Origin: Xanthobacteraceae bacterium
GTDB taxonomy: Bacteria; Pseudomonadota; Alphaproteobacteria; Rhizobiales; Xanthobacteraceae
Length of the DNA stretch: 34,789 nucleotides
NCBI GenBank assembly: GCA_020441545.1
Contig: JAGRLZ010000076.1
Location: 1 to 34,789, forward strand
Direction of reading: 5' to 3'
This document shows, piece by piece, positions 8,317 through 16,903 of the stretch (position 1 is its first letter; each line of letters starts with the position of its first letter). Made by a program: the position numbers and the translations under genes. The notes under the pieces are model-generated. The model was given only the letters and a program-made list of their open reading frames with translations, did not search any database and had not been told where the DNA came from.

Positions 8317-10155
8317 TCAATACACGCGCGCCTTGGGCGGGATGTACTGAACGTCGTTCGTCATCGTGTAGTCGTGGACCGGCCGGTAGTTGATCGTGGT
8401 GTTGCCGCCCTCGTCGATCCAGGCCAGCGTGTGCTTCATCCAGTTCTTGTCGTCGCGATCCGGATAGTCCTCGCGGGCGTGGGCGCCGCGGCTCTCGGTG
8501 CGGTTGGCGGCGGAATCCATCGTCACCACCGCCTGCGCGATCAGGTTGTCGAATTCCAGCGTCTCCATGAGATCGGAATTCCACACCAGCGAGCGGTCGG
8601 ACACACCGATGTCTCCGATGCCGCCATAGACCTTGTGGATCAGGCCCTGGCCCTCGTGCAGCACGTCGCCGGTGCGGAACACCGCGCAGTTGTTCTGCAT
8701 CACGTGCTGCATGTTCTCGCGCAGCCGTGCGGTCGGCGTGCCGCCCTTGGCGTAGCGGAAGCGGTCGAGCCGGCCGAGCGCCATGTCGGAGGAATCCTTC
8801 GGCAGTTCCGGCTGTGCCGCGTTGGCCGACAGCTTGTCGGCCAGCCGCAGCGCGGCGGCGCGGCCGAACACCACGAGGTCGATCAGCGAGTTGGAGCCGA
8901 GGCGGTTGGCGCCATGCACCGAGACGCAGGCCGCCTCGCCGACCGCCATCAGGCCCGGCACCACCGCGTTGTCGTCGCCGTCCTTCTTGGTCACCACCTC
9001 GCCGTGATAATTCGTCGGGATGCCGCCCATGTTGTAGTGGACGGTCGGGATCATCGGGATCGGCTCCTTGGTCACGTCGACATTGGCGAAGATGCGCGCC
9101 GATTCCGAGATGCCGGGCAACCGCTCGTGCAGCACCTTGGGGTCGAGGTGATCGAGGTGCAGGTAGATGTGGTCCTTCTTCTTGCCGACGCCGCGGCCCT
9201 CGCGGATCTCGATGGTCATGGCGCGCGAGACGACGTCGCGCGAGGCGAGGTCCTTGGCCGAGGGCGCATAGCGCTCCATGAAGCGCTCGCCTTCGGAATT
9301 GACCAGATAGCCGCCTTCGCCGCGGGCGCCCTCGGTGACGAGGCAGCCCGAGCCGTAGATGCCGGTCGGATGGAACTGGACGAACTCCATGTCCTGCAGC
9401 GGCAGGCCGGCGCGCAGCACCATGCCGCCGCCGTCGCCGGTGCAGGTGTGGGCCGAGGTACAGGACTGGTAGGCGCGGCCGTAGCCGCCGGTCGCCAGGA
9501 TCGTGGTCTGGGCGCGGAAGCGGTGCAGCGTGCCGTCGTCCAGCTTCATCGCGATCACGCCGCGGCAGGCGCCGTCGTCGTCCATGATGAGGTCGATGGC
9601 GAAGAACTCGATGTAGAACTCGGCCGAATGGCGCAGCGCCTGGCCATACATCGTGTGCAGCATGGCATGGCCGGTGCGGTCGGCGGCGGCGCAGGTGCGC
9701 TGGGCCTGGCCCTTGCCGTAGTCGATGGTCATGCCGCCGAACGGACGCTGGTAGATCCTGCCGTCCTCGGTGCGGGAGAACGGCATGCCCCAGTGCTCCA
9801 GCTCGTAGACCGCGGCCGGCGCGTGGCGCACCAGGTATTCGATGGCATCCTGGTCGCCGAGCCAGTCCGACCCCTTCACGGTGTCGTACATGTGCCAGCG
9901 CCAGTTGTCCTCGTGCATGTTGCCGAGCGAGGCGGCGACGCCGCCCTGCGCCGCCACCGTGTGCGAGCGGGTGGGGAACACCTTGGTGATGCAGGCGGTG
10001 CGCAACCCGGCCTCGCTGCAGCCGACCACGGCGCGCAGGCCCGCGCCGCCGGCGCCGACGACGACGACGTCAAAGGTGTGGTCTTCGATCGGGTAGGCTT
10101 TTCCGTTGGTCGCGGGAGTTCCGCCACCATTTGCGCCGTTACCGTTGGCGGCCAT
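8317..10155 (-). CDS. sdhA: Succinate dehydrogenase flavoprotein subunit
   Basis: Catalytic subunit of complex II, oxidising succinate to fumarate with covalently bound FAD. At 612 residues it is of normal alphaproteobacterial/mitochondrial length. The dinucleotide-binding motif 'GAGGAGLR' is at about residues 34-41. The FAD-attachment histidine is H65 in '[11 protein letters not shown]'. Substrate and FAD contacts are in '[10 protein letters not shown]', '[11 protein letters not shown]' and '[20 protein letters not shown]'. The N-terminus has a Gly/Asn-rich extension ('[16 protein letters not shown]') before the Rossmann strand. Only 4 bp separate it from the upstream sdhD stop, so the two are translationally close. 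Confidence 0.98.
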   Translation of the reverse strand: MAANGNGANGGGTPATNGKAYPIEDHTFDVVVVGAGGAGLRAVVGCSEAGLRTACITKVFPTRSHTVAAQGGVAASLGNMHEDNWRWHMYDTVKGSDWLGDQDAIEYLVRHAPAAVYELEHWGMPFSRTEDGRIYQRPFGGMTIDYGKGQAQRTCAAADRTGHAMLHTMYGQALRHSAEFYIEFFAIDLIMDDDGACRGVIAMKLDDGTLHRFRAQTTILATGGYGRAYQSCTSAHTCTGDGGGMVLRAGLPLQDMEFVQFHPTGIYGSGCLVTEGARGEGGYLVNSEGERFMERYAPSAKDLASRDVVSRAMTIEIREGRGVGKKKDHIYLHLDHLDPKVLHERLPGISESARIFANVDVTKEPIPMIPTVHYNMGGIPTNYHGEVVTKKDGDDNAVVPGLMAVGEAACVSVHGANRLGSNSLIDLVVFGRAAALRLADKLSANAAQPELPKDSSDMALGRLDRFRYAKGGTPTARLRENMQHVMQNNCAVFRTGDVLHEGQGLIHKVYGGIGDIGVSDRSLVWNSDLMETLEFDNLIAQAVVTMDSAANRTESRGAHAREDYPDRDDKNWMKHTLAWIDEGGNTTINYRPVHDYTMTNDVQYIPPKARVY

Positions 10156-10159
10156 CGGG

Positions 10160-10564
10160 CTAAACTCCAGACGATAGTTTCAGAATGGCGTAAATCGCGG
10201 CCAGGGCGACCGCGATCGAAAAGAAGTTGTTGGCGAGGATCGCCACCAGCTTCACCTTCTCGTCATGCACGTAGTCCTCGATCACGACCTGCATGCCGAT
10301 CTTCATGTGAAAGGCGCTGGCGACGACGAACAGCAGCATCAGCAGGGCGACGATCGGCGTGCCGAGGATCTGGCCGGCGCCGGCCTGGTTGCGGCCGAGC
10401 AGCATCATGACGATGACGATCACCGGCACGATCAGCACCAGCATGCCGACCGCTGTGACGCGCTGCCACCAGAAGTCCGCGGTCGCGCTGGAGCCTGAGG
10501 CGCCGAGGCCGCGGACGCGCTTCAGCGGCGTGAGGATTCCCTTGGAGGACGACTTGTCGCTCAT
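10160..10564 (-). CDS. sdhD: Succinate dehydrogenase membrane anchor subunit SdhD
   Basis: Hydrophobic anchor of complex II; with SdhC it binds heme b and forms the ubiquinone site. The 134-residue protein has a Lys/Arg-rich N-terminus ('[25 protein letters not shown]', typical of alphaproteobacterial SdhD, quoted in part) and three membrane helices. The expected heme and quinone region is in '[21 protein letters not shown]' (helix II end), where H, D and Y are conserved. Start at ATG 10564 overlaps the sdhC stop by 4 nt (ATGA), indicating translational coupling. Confidence 0.95.
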   Translation of the reverse strand: MSDKSSSKGILTPLKRVRGLGASGSSATADFWWQRVTAVGMLVLIVPVIVIVMMLLGRNQAGAGQILGTPIVALLMLLFVVASAFHMKIGMQVVIEDYVHDEKVKLVAILANNFFSIAVALAAIYAILKLSSGV

Positions 10565-10959
10565 CGGCCACCTCCGAAAGCATAGGCAATGATCCAGATC
10601 AGCACGGTCAGGACGATGCCGCCGATCAGCGCCGCCCAGGTCAGCCCCTCGCGCTCGCTGGGGCCAAATCCGTAGCCGAGATCCCAGACGAAATGCCGGA
10701 TGCCGCTGAGCAGGTGATGCATCAGCGCCCAGGTATAGGCGAACAGCACCAGGCGGCCGAACCAGCTGCCGATGAAGGACGAGAAAATCGAATAGGCGCC
10801 GGGCCCGGAGGCCACGGCCGTCAGCCACCATGCCAGCAGGATCGTGCCGAAATACAGGGCGACGCCGGTGGCGCGATGGAAGATGGACATCGCCATCGTC
10901 AGCGTCCAGCGGTAGGTCTGCAGGTGGGGTGAAAGCGGGCGGTCGATCCGTGCTGTCAT
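10561..10959 (-). CDS. sdhC: Succinate dehydrogenase cytochrome b556 subunit SdhC
   Basis: First gene of the sdhCDAB operon. From ATG 10959 it encodes 132 residues starting 'MTARIDRPLSPHLQTYRW', the standard SdhC opening ('RPLSPHLxxYR'). Then come 'MSIFHRATGVAL' (quinone-site Ser and Arg) and 'MHHLLSGIRHFVWD', whose histidines include the heme b ligand. Three membrane helices are visible. An upstream in-frame start (11034) would add 25 residues that do not fit the family, so I reject it, although no strong Shine-Dalgarno is seen before 10959. The promoter should lie in the 315-bp divergent region shared with the CDF exporter. Confidence 0.95.
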   Translation of the reverse strand: MTARIDRPLSPHLQTYRWTLTMAMSIFHRATGVALYFGTILLAWWLTAVASGPGAYSIFSSFIGSWFGRLVLFAYTWALMHHLLSGIRHFVWDLGYGFGPSEREGLTWAALIGGIVLTVLIWIIAYAFGGGR

Positions 10960-11274
10960 TGGCTGCTTTGATGGTTTGTCGCGGCGCAAAAAAGAAGGCT
11001 GCGCCGCCTGATGTTTCGGGATCGCATAGAGCAATTCTATTTACGAAGTCGGAACAGCGAGCGCAACGATCAATTGAGCGCGCGAACTGCTGTTCATTCT
11101 TTTGAGAGGGCATATCGCATGCGCGATGGCTCGATGGTGACGCTCCGGTAGCCGGTGCGGGGCCGGGACGGTGGCGATGCCGGGGCGATGTTTGAGGATC
11201 GGTTCATCGCGGCGCGCCGGGCGATACCGCGCGCGTGATAGTATTCGGGCGGACGGGGGCCTTATGCTGTGGCC

Positions 11275-12318
11275 ATGAATCACAACGCGGGTCATGAAAC
11301 CGGCCATGACGCCGGCCGCGGCCATTCGGGCGGCCTCCGTTCCGGGCACGCCCACGCGCACGGTCATGAGCATGCCCGGGAGCATACCCATGGGCATGGT
11401 CACGGTCACGCTCATGGTCATGGCACCGGCGGGCACGTCCATGCGCCGGCCGATTTCGGCATGGCCTTCGCCATCGGTATCGGCCTCAACGCCGCTTTCG
11501 TCGTCATCGAGGCGCTGTATGGCTTCGGCAGCAACTCGATGGCGCTGGTGGCCGATGCCGGGCACAATCTGTCCGATGTGCTCGGGCTCGTGGTGGCGTG
11601 GATCGCGGTGGTGCTGTCGCGGCGGCCGCCGTCGCCGCGCTTCACCTATGGCCTGCGCAGTTCGTCGATCCTCGCCGCGCTGTTCAACGCGGTGTTCCTG
11701 CTGGTCGCGGTCGGCGCGATCGCCTGGGAGGCGGTGCTGCGGCTGATGAATCCGGCGCCGGTCGCCAGCATGACCGTGCTGGTGGTCGCCGGCATCGGCA
11801 TCGCGATCAACGGGCTGACCGCGCTGCTGTTCGCGGCGGGCCGCGAAGGCGACCTGAACATCCGCGGCGCCTATCTGCACATGCTGGCCGACGCCGCGGT
11901 GTCGCTCGGCGTGGTCGTGGGCGCGCTCGTCATCATGGCGACCGGCTGGGTCTGGATCGATCCGGTCATCAGCCTCGCCATCGCCGCCGTCATCGTTGCC
12001 GGGACATGGAGCCTGCTGCGCGACAGCACGGCGATGTCGCTCAACGCGGTGCCGCGCTGGATCGATCCGGTCGCCGTGCGCGGCTTCCTTGAAACGCGCG
12101 AGGGCGTCGCCGGGCTGCACGACCTGCATATCTGGCCGACGAGCACGACGGAACTGGCGCTGACCTGCCACCTGGTGGTCCCGGCGGGGTCGCCGGGTGA
12201 CGCCTGGCTCGTCGAGATTTCGCGCAGCCTCCACGAGAGGTTCGGGATCGGCCACGCCACGATCCAGATCGAGACGGATGCGGCGTGCTGTATGCTGGCA
12301 TGCGATCGTGTGGTGTGA
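11275..12318 (+). CDS. Cation diffusion facilitator (CDF) metal exporter with His-rich N-terminus
   Basis: Inner-membrane proton-coupled exporter of divalent metals (Zn, Co, Ni or Cd), 347 residues from ATG 11275. The first ~57 residues are a His/Gly-rich tail with 'HAHAHGHEHAREHTHGHGHG', a probable metal-binding segment. Six membrane helices follow. The intramembrane metal site is recognisable as 'ADAGHNLSD' in helix 2 and 'HMLADAAVS' (HxxxD) in helix 5, the Zn-type pattern. The C-terminal cytoplasmic domain has 'LHDLHIWPTSTTELALTCH', the ZitB/CzcD-like metal-sensing ferredoxin fold. A GTG two codons upstream is an alternative start. It stands alone, divergent from sdhCDAB. Metal specificity cannot be read from the sequence. 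Confidence 0.94.
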   Translation: MNHNAGHETGHDAGRGHSGGLRSGHAHAHGHEHAREHTHGHGHGHAHGHGTGGHVHAPADFGMAFAIGIGLNAAFVVIEALYGFGSNSMALVADAGHNLSDVLGLVVAWIAVVLSRRPPSPRFTYGLRSSSILAALFNAVFLLVAVGAIAWEAVLRLMNPAPVASMTVLVVAGIGIAINGLTALLFAAGREGDLNIRGAYLHMLADAAVSLGVVVGALVIMATGWVWIDPVISLAIAAVIVAGTWSLLRDSTAMSLNAVPRWIDPVAVRGFLETREGVAGLHDLHIWPTSTTELALTCHLVVPAGSPGDAWLVEISRSLHERFGIGHATIQIETDAACCMLACDRVV

Positions 12319-12327
12319 AGGCACTCA

Positions 12328-12359
12328 GAATTCGCCTGGAAACGAATTCGCCTGGAAAC
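12328..12359 (+). repeat. 16-bp tandem duplication
   Basis: Two exact adjacent copies of GAATTCGCCTGGAAAC (12328-12343 and 12344-12359), 10 bp after the CDF exporter stop. They are non-coding. Confidence 0.9.
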
Positions 12360-12403
12360 GCGGCGTCATCGTCCGCCAAACGGGTCCGCGCGAAGCGCGG
12401 CCC

Positions 12404-12487
12404 GACGACAGGCTCCGGACGACAGGCTCCGGACGACAGGCTCCGGACGACAGGCTCTGAATGACAGGCTCTGAATGACAGGCTCCG
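12404..12487 (+). repeat. 14-bp x 6 tandem array
   Basis: Six contiguous 14-bp units, consensus GACGACAGGCTCCG. Units 1-3 are identical; unit 4 has CTCTG; units 5 and 6 begin AATGACA. The gradual change along the array suggests stepwise duplication. The unit is not a multiple of 3 and the array lies between two convergent genes. Confidence 0.95.
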
Positions 12488-12519
12488 GATGACGATCCAG
12501 TAACCCTTGACCTCCAGGA

Positions 12520-12550
12520 GTGCTGGATACCCGCCTGTGCGGGTATGACG
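12520..12550. repeat. Small palindromic repeat (REP-like)
   Basis: Stem ATACCCGC (12527-12534) / GCGGGTAT (12539-12546) with a CTGT loop, in the context GCTGGATACCCGCCTGTGCG...GACGG. This layout is common to a widespread proteobacterial intergenic palindrome. It has no T-run in the matB direction. Confidence 0.55.
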
Positions 12551-12595
12551 GCTTTTACGCCGCTCCTTCGGTGCGAAAAGTAACTCGCCAGCCTG

Positions 12596-14122
12596 TCAGG
12601 TCGTGTAGAGATCCTTGTAGCTGTCGCGCAAAACATTCTTCTGCACCTTGCCCATGGTGTTGCGCGGCAGGTCGTCCACGAACAGCACCCGCTTCGGCAT
12701 CTTGAACTTGGCGAGGCGGCCGTCGAGCGCGCGCAGGATCGCGGCCTCGTCCAGCGTCGCGCCCTTCTGCGGCACCACCACGGCGGTGACGCCCTCGCCG
12801 AAATCGGCATGCGGCACGCCGATCACCGCCGATTCGACCACGCCGTCGATGGCGTCGATCTCGCTTTCGATCTCCTTCGGGTAGACGTTGAAGCCGCCCG
12901 AGATCACGAGATCCTTGCCGCGCCCGACGATATGGAAATAGCCTTTGGTATCGACCTTGCCGAGGTCGCCGGTGATGAAGAAACCATCGTCGCGGAATTC
13001 GGACCGGGTCTTCTCCGGCATCCGCCAGTAGCCCTTGAATATGTTAGGGCCCTTGACCTCGATCATGCCGATCTCGTCGGCCTCGAGAACCTTGCCGGTT
13101 TCGGGATCGACCACGCGGGCGGAGACGCCGGGCAGCGGGAAGCCCACGGCGCCGGGCACCCGCTCGCCGTCGCAGGGATTGGAAATGTTCATGTTGGTCT
13201 CGGTCATGCCGTAGCGCTCGAGCACGGCATGGCCGGTGCGCGCCGACCATTCGCGATGCGTCTCGGCCAGCAGCGGCGCGGAGCCGGAGATAAACAGCCG
13301 CATGTGGCCGGTTGCGTCCTTCGTCAGGTTCGGGCTTTGCAGCAGGCGCGTATAGAAGGTCGGTACGCCCATCAGCACGGTGGCGCGCGACATCAGCTGG
13401 ATGATCCGCTCGGGATCGAGCTTGGGCAGGAAGATCATCGCGGCGCGCGCGAACAGCGTGACGTTGCTGGCCACGAACAGGCCATGGGTGTGATAGATCG
13501 GCAGCGCGTGGATCAGCACGTCCTTGTCGGTGAAGCGCCAGAAGTCGACCAGCGTTTGCGAGTTCGAGGCGAGGTTGTCGTGGCTCAGCATCGCGCCCTT
13601 GGAGCGGCCGGTGGTGCCTGAGGTGTAGAGAATCGCGGCGAGATCGTCGTTGCCGCGCGGCACGGTGGCGAAGTCCGCGCTCGAAGCATCGGCGCCTTCG
13701 GACAGCGAGCCCTTGCCGCTGGCGTCGAGCGTCTCGACCCGGGCGCCGACTTTCGCGGCGATCGTGCGGAGGCCCTCGGCCTTCGCCGGATCGCACACCA
13801 CCAGCGACGGCTCGGCATCGGTGATGAAGTAGTCCAGCTCGTTGAGCGTATAGGCGGTGTTGAGCGGCAGATAGACCGCCCCGGCGCGCACCACCGCGAG
13901 ATAGAGGATCAGGTTCTCGACTGATTTCTCCACCTGCACCGCGACGCGGTCGCCGGGCTTGACGCCGCGCCTCACCAGGACGTTCGCGATCTGCCCCGAG
14001 CGGGCGACGAGATCGCCGTAGCTGATGTGCTTGCCGTCCGGCGTTTCGATCGCGAGGCGCGTCGTGTCATCGAGCGTATCGAACAGGCGGGAAAACAGGT
14101 TGGCGTTGGCGGTCGTGCTCAT
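12596..14122 (-). CDS. matB: Malonyl-CoA synthetase
   Basis: ATP-dependent ANL-superfamily ligase that makes malonyl-CoA from malonate and CoA (some members also accept methylmalonate); cytoplasmic. From memory the sequence is very close along its whole length to R. palustris MatB, including 'LPLNTAYTLNELDYFITDAEP', 'HALPIYHTHGLFVASNVTLF' and 'GMTETNMN'. The AMP-binding P-loop is 'ILYTSGTTGRSKGAM', the adenylate motif 'ERYGMTETN', the hinge 'GRGKDLVISGG', and the catalytic C-terminal lysine is K492 in 'RNTMGKVQK'. In R. palustris the equivalent lysine is reversibly acetylated to switch the enzyme off; the local context here is the same. No malonate decarboxylase or transporter gene is adjacent. 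The divergent SDR gene starts 97 bp away. Confidence 0.95.
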   Translation of the reverse strand: MSTTANANLFSRLFDTLDDTTRLAIETPDGKHISYGDLVARSGQIANVLVRRGVKPGDRVAVQVEKSVENLILYLAVVRAGAVYLPLNTAYTLNELDYFITDAEPSLVVCDPAKAEGLRTIAAKVGARVETLDASGKGSLSEGADASSADFATVPRGNDDLAAILYTSGTTGRSKGAMLSHDNLASNSQTLVDFWRFTDKDVLIHALPIYHTHGLFVASNVTLFARAAMIFLPKLDPERIIQLMSRATVLMGVPTFYTRLLQSPNLTKDATGHMRLFISGSAPLLAETHREWSARTGHAVLERYGMTETNMNISNPCDGERVPGAVGFPLPGVSARVVDPETGKVLEADEIGMIEVKGPNIFKGYWRMPEKTRSEFRDDGFFITGDLGKVDTKGYFHIVGRGKDLVISGGFNVYPKEIESEIDAIDGVVESAVIGVPHADFGEGVTAVVVPQKGATLDEAAILRALDGRLAKFKMPKRVLFVDDLPRNTMGKVQKNVLRDSYKDLYTT

Positions 14123-14219
14123 GCATCATCCTGGAACGGGTTGGAGGCGGCTGGCAGGTTGGATCGGCCTGCCATTCAACAGCAAAAGTGCTTCGGAGCG
14201 CAACACAAGGTGGGTGGAG

Positions 14220-14981
14220 ATGGCGGCAGGCGGCAAGCGGATCGCATGGGTGACGGGCGGCGGTAGCGGGATCGGCCAGGCCGGGGCCGAGGCCCTGGCC
14301 GCCGACGGCTGGACGGTGATCGTCTCCGGGCGCCGCAGGAATGCGCTCGACGAGGTGGTCCGCATCATCGATGCGCGCGACGGCGGGCGCGCCGAAGCGG
14401 TGGAACTCGATGTCAGCCGATCGGCCGACGTCGAAGCCGCCGCCGGGCGGATTGTGGACCGCCACGGCCGCATCGACCTGCTGGTCAACAGCGCCGGCAT
14501 CAACGTGCCGAAGCGCAGCTGGGAGGACATGGAGATCGACGGCTGGGACAGGCTGGTCGATATCAACCTCAACGGCGTCCTCTACTGCATGCGCGCGGTG
14601 CTGCCGGCAATGCGGGCGCAGAGGGACGGCTGCATCATCAACGTGTCCTCCTGGGCCGGGCGCCATGTTTCGAAGATGCCGGGCCCGGCCTACACCACCA
14701 CCAAGCACGCAGTGCTGGCGCTGACCCATTCCTTCAACATGGACGAATGCGTCAACGGCCTGCGGGCCTGCTGCCTGTCGCCGGCGGAGGTGGCGACGCC
14801 GATCCTCAAGCAGCGGCCCGTGGTGCCGACCGCCGAGGAGCAGGCGCGCATGCTGCAGCCGGAGGATCTCGGCCGCACCATCGCCTTCGTCGCCGCCATG
14901 CCGCCGCATGTCTGCGTCAACGAGATCCTCATCAGCCCGACCTGGAATCGCAGCTTCGTGGCGATGGCGGCCCATCGTTGA
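14220..14981 (+). CDS. Short-chain dehydrogenase/reductase (SDR)
   Basis: Classical SDR oxidoreductase of 253 residues. The cofactor motif TGGGSGIG is at residues 12-19, the NNAG equivalent is 'LVNSAGIN', and the catalytic set is S143/S144, Y158 and K162 ('NVSSWAG...YTTTKH'). An 'SGRRRNAL' after strand 2 favours NADP(H) over NAD(H), since arginines sit where the 2'-phosphate binds. The C-terminal 'HVCVNEILISPTWNRS' is common in a group of SDRs annotated only as oxidoreductases. Start at ATG 14220 follows a purine-rich GGTGGAG; the frame is open further upstream but that part overlaps the matB coding region and is not plausible. The substrate is unknown. It is divergent from matB, so a shared regulatory region is possible. 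Confidence 0.9.
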   Translation: MAAGGKRIAWVTGGGSGIGQAGAEALAADGWTVIVSGRRRNALDEVVRIIDARDGGRAEAVELDVSRSADVEAAAGRIVDRHGRIDLLVNSAGINVPKRSWEDMEIDGWDRLVDINLNGVLYCMRAVLPAMRAQRDGCIINVSSWAGRHVSKMPGPAYTTTKHAVLALTHSFNMDECVNGLRACCLSPAEVATPILKQRPVVPTAEEQARMLQPEDLGRTIAFVAAMPPHVCVNEILISPTWNRSFVAMAAHR

Positions 14982-15007
14982 CCGCGCAGCGCGGGCGCGG
15001 AGGAGAG

Positions 15008-15035
15008 GCCGGGCGACGGTCCCGGCTCGCTTTTT
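15008..15035 (+). terminator. Probable terminator after the SDR gene
   Basis: Stem GCCGGG (15008-15013) / CCCGGC (15021-15026) with a 7-nt loop, then TCGC and five T's. It lies 27 bp after the stop codon. Confidence 0.65.
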
Positions 15036-15100
15036 CGTGACCGTGCCGGATCGGCCGCCGATCGTAACGATTCGGCGCCCGCGGGCGTATAATATGCCGT

Positions 15101-15203
15101 CAGAGCCATTTCCGTTCCGATTCTATCGGAACGGGACTCTGGTATCCTTGTTCTAACGCGTTTTCTTTGCGCGAGCCGGTATCCACTTCGCTCGAAAACG
15201 CTC
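15101..15203 (+). repeat. Dispersed two-module palindromic repeat, copy 2
   Basis: Same composite as at 7409-7505 and in the same orientation. Module A is the hairpin around GTTCCGATTCTATCGGAAC with slightly unequal arms (CAGAG/CTCTG outside). Module B contains ACGCGTTTTCTTTGCGCGAG and ends TTCGCTCGAAAACGCTC. It ends about 10 bp before the cytochrome b561 start codon, so it must be part of that gene's leader or promoter. Confidence 0.85.
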
Positions 15204-15212
15204 CAGCTGGTG

Positions 15213-15890
15213 ATGAGAGCCATGTCCGCGACGACGTCCGCCACCACGCCAGATCTCGCAGAGCCAGACCGCGCAGACCGGCAGGACCGGGCTTCCGGCG
15301 CGCCGCGGCGGATGATCCATCCGCTCTGGGTGCGCCTGCAGCACTGGATCAATGCCGTGGCGATGATCGTGATGATCATGTCCGGCTGGCGGATCTACAA
15401 CGCCTCGCCGCTGTTCGGATTTTCGTTTCCGAACGCCATCACGATGGGCGGCTGGCTTGGCGGCGCGCTGCTGTGGCACTTCGCGGCGATGTGGGTGCTG
15501 GCCATCAACGGGCTGATCTACCTGATCCTCGGGATTCTGACCGGCCGCTTCCGCCGCAAGCTGCTGCCGATCTCGGCATCGGGCGTGATCGGCGATGCCA
15601 GGGCGGCGCTGACCGGCCGCCTCGCGCATGACGATCTGTCGAAATACAACCAGGTGCAGAAGCTGCTTTACACCGGCGTCATCCTGGCCGGCATCATCGT
15701 GGTGCTGTCGGGGGCGTCGATCTGGAAGCCGGTTCAGTTCCAGTGGCTGACGGCGGTGTTCGGCGGCTATGACATCGCGCGCTATGTGCATTTCGCCGCG
15801 ATGGCCGCGATCGTCGGCTTTCTCGTCGTCCACGTGCTGCTCGCCGTGCTGGTGCCGAAGAGCCTGCGCGCCATGATCGTCGGCAAATAA
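15213..15890 (+). CDS. Cytochrome b561 / Ni-hydrogenase b-type membrane subunit
   Basis: Inner-membrane diheme cytochrome b of about 225 residues with four membrane helices, predicted to pass electrons between the quinone pool and a periplasmic partner. Candidate heme ligands are His residues in 'IHPLWVRLQHWINA' (helix 1), 'LLWHFAAMWV' (helix 2), 'RYVHFAAMAA' and 'FLVVHVLLAVL' (helices 3-4). The stretch before helix 1 is hydrophilic and Asp/Arg-rich. The start is uncertain: ATG 15213 or ATG 15222 (MSATTSATT) are both possible, and neither has a strong Shine-Dalgarno. The stop codon is 12 bp before the molybdoenzyme gene, whose AGGAG site (15890-15894) overlaps the end of this gene. The two are evidently an operon, with this protein as redox partner. 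Confidence 0.9.
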   Translation: MRAMSATTSATTPDLAEPDRADRQDRASGAPRRMIHPLWVRLQHWINAVAMIVMIMSGWRIYNASPLFGFSFPNAITMGGWLGGALLWHFAAMWVLAINGLIYLILGILTGRFRRKLLPISASGVIGDARAALTGRLAHDDLSKYNQVQKLLYTGVILAGIIVVLSGASIWKPVQFQWLTAVFGGYDIARYVHFAAMAAIVGFLVVHVLLAVLVPKSLRAMIVGK

Positions 15891-15902
15891 GGAGACGCTC
15901 CG

Positions 15903-16682
15903 ATGCGCCGCATCCGTTCGCTGCTGATTCCGGGCGTCGACACCAAGCTGCTGGTGCGCGACGCCACCAGGCTGATGCCCGATCTCACCCGCCGCCGCTT
16001 CATCGCCGGCGGCGCCAGCCTCGGCGCGCTGACCATGCTGACGGGCTGCGACGTGGTCGATTCCGACGCCGCCGAAGATGTGCTCAAGCACGTCTCCAAA
16101 TTCAACGACGCGGTGCAGGCCGCGATCTTCAATCCCAACACGCTGGCGCCGACCTATCCGGAAAGCGCCGTCACCAGGCCGTTTCCGTTCAACGCCTATT
16201 ACAGCCTCGACGAGGCGCCGGATATCGACGGCGACGACTATCGCTTCGAGGTCTCGGGCCTGGTCGAAAACAAGAAGGCGTGGACGCTGGCCGAGCTTTA
16301 CGCGCTGCCGCAGGTCAAGCAGGTCACGCGGCACATCTGCGTCGAGGGCTGGAGCGCGATCGGAAGCTGGACCGGCACGCCGCTCCACCACTTCCTCAAG
16401 CTGATCGGCGCCGACACCTCCGCCAAATATTGCTGGTTCCGCTGCGCCGAGGGCTATACCAGCCCGATCGACATGCCGACCGCGCTGCATCCGCAGACCC
16501 AGATGACGTTCAGGTTCGCCGACGAGATCCTGCCGCGCGCCTACGGCTATCCGATGAAGATCCGGATTCCGACCAAGCTCGGCTTCAAGAACCCGAAATA
16601 CGTCGTCGCCATGGAAATCACCAACGATTACATGGGCGGCTATTGGGAAGACCAGGGCTACAATTCCTTCAGCGGCAGCTGA
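15903..16682 (+). CDS. Tat-exported sulfite-oxidase-family molybdopterin protein
   Basis: Periplasmic molybdenum-cofactor oxidoreductase of 259 residues from the sulfite oxidase / YedY superfamily. The N-terminus carries a Tat motif 'TRRRFIAGG' (R30-R32) and a hydrophobic stretch ending 'MLTGC', so C49 may be a lipobox cysteine and the protein a Tat-exported lipoprotein. The molybdenum-ligating cysteine is C146 in 'RHICVEGWSAIGSWTG', the family signature. Later blocks 'WFRCAEGYTSPIDM' and 'GYPMKIRIPTKLGFKNPK' are typical of this domain. A substrate is not implied by the sequence: MsrP reduces protein methionine sulfoxide, sulfite oxidases oxidise sulfite, and this clade has few studied members. 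It is encoded directly after cytochrome b561, presumably its electron partner. The C-terminal dimerisation domain of true sulfite oxidase is absent. Confidence 0.93.
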   Translation: MRRIRSLLIPGVDTKLLVRDATRLMPDLTRRRFIAGGASLGALTMLTGCDVVDSDAAEDVLKHVSKFNDAVQAAIFNPNTLAPTYPESAVTRPFPFNAYYSLDEAPDIDGDDYRFEVSGLVENKKAWTLAELYALPQVKQVTRHICVEGWSAIGSWTGTPLHHFLKLIGADTSAKYCWFRCAEGYTSPIDMPTALHPQTQMTFRFADEILPRAYGYPMKIRIPTKLGFKNPKYVVAMEITNDYMGGYWEDQGYNSFSGS

Positions 16683-16903
16683 TGCGGCTAAAGGTCATCT
16701 GCCGCGCCTCATCCGGGCCATGGACAATCTTGCGTGCGGCGAAGGTCGCTCTGGCGGTGTCGGCATTCGGCGCGTCGAGGCGACGAATCGATCGTGTTCC
16801 GACGTTCCCGGGTGGAATTCTGATGTTTTGCGCAAGCTGTCGGCGAACTTCGGCCCTTCATCCTCGTTGATGCTCTGAATTCGGCCCGACAACGGAGGCT
16901 TTC

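Noticed and set aside
7483..10410. Very long open frame (about 975 codons) on the plus strand opposite sdhB and sdhA
   Set aside because: It is the antisense of two intact, well-recognised genes. Its translation is Ala/Val/Arg/His-rich low-complexity typical of GC-rich shadow frames.
12404..12487. Replication-origin iterons or CRISPR repeats
   Set aside because: Units are 14 bp and directly contiguous without spacers; no DnaA-box cluster, AT-rich stretch or rep gene is nearby.
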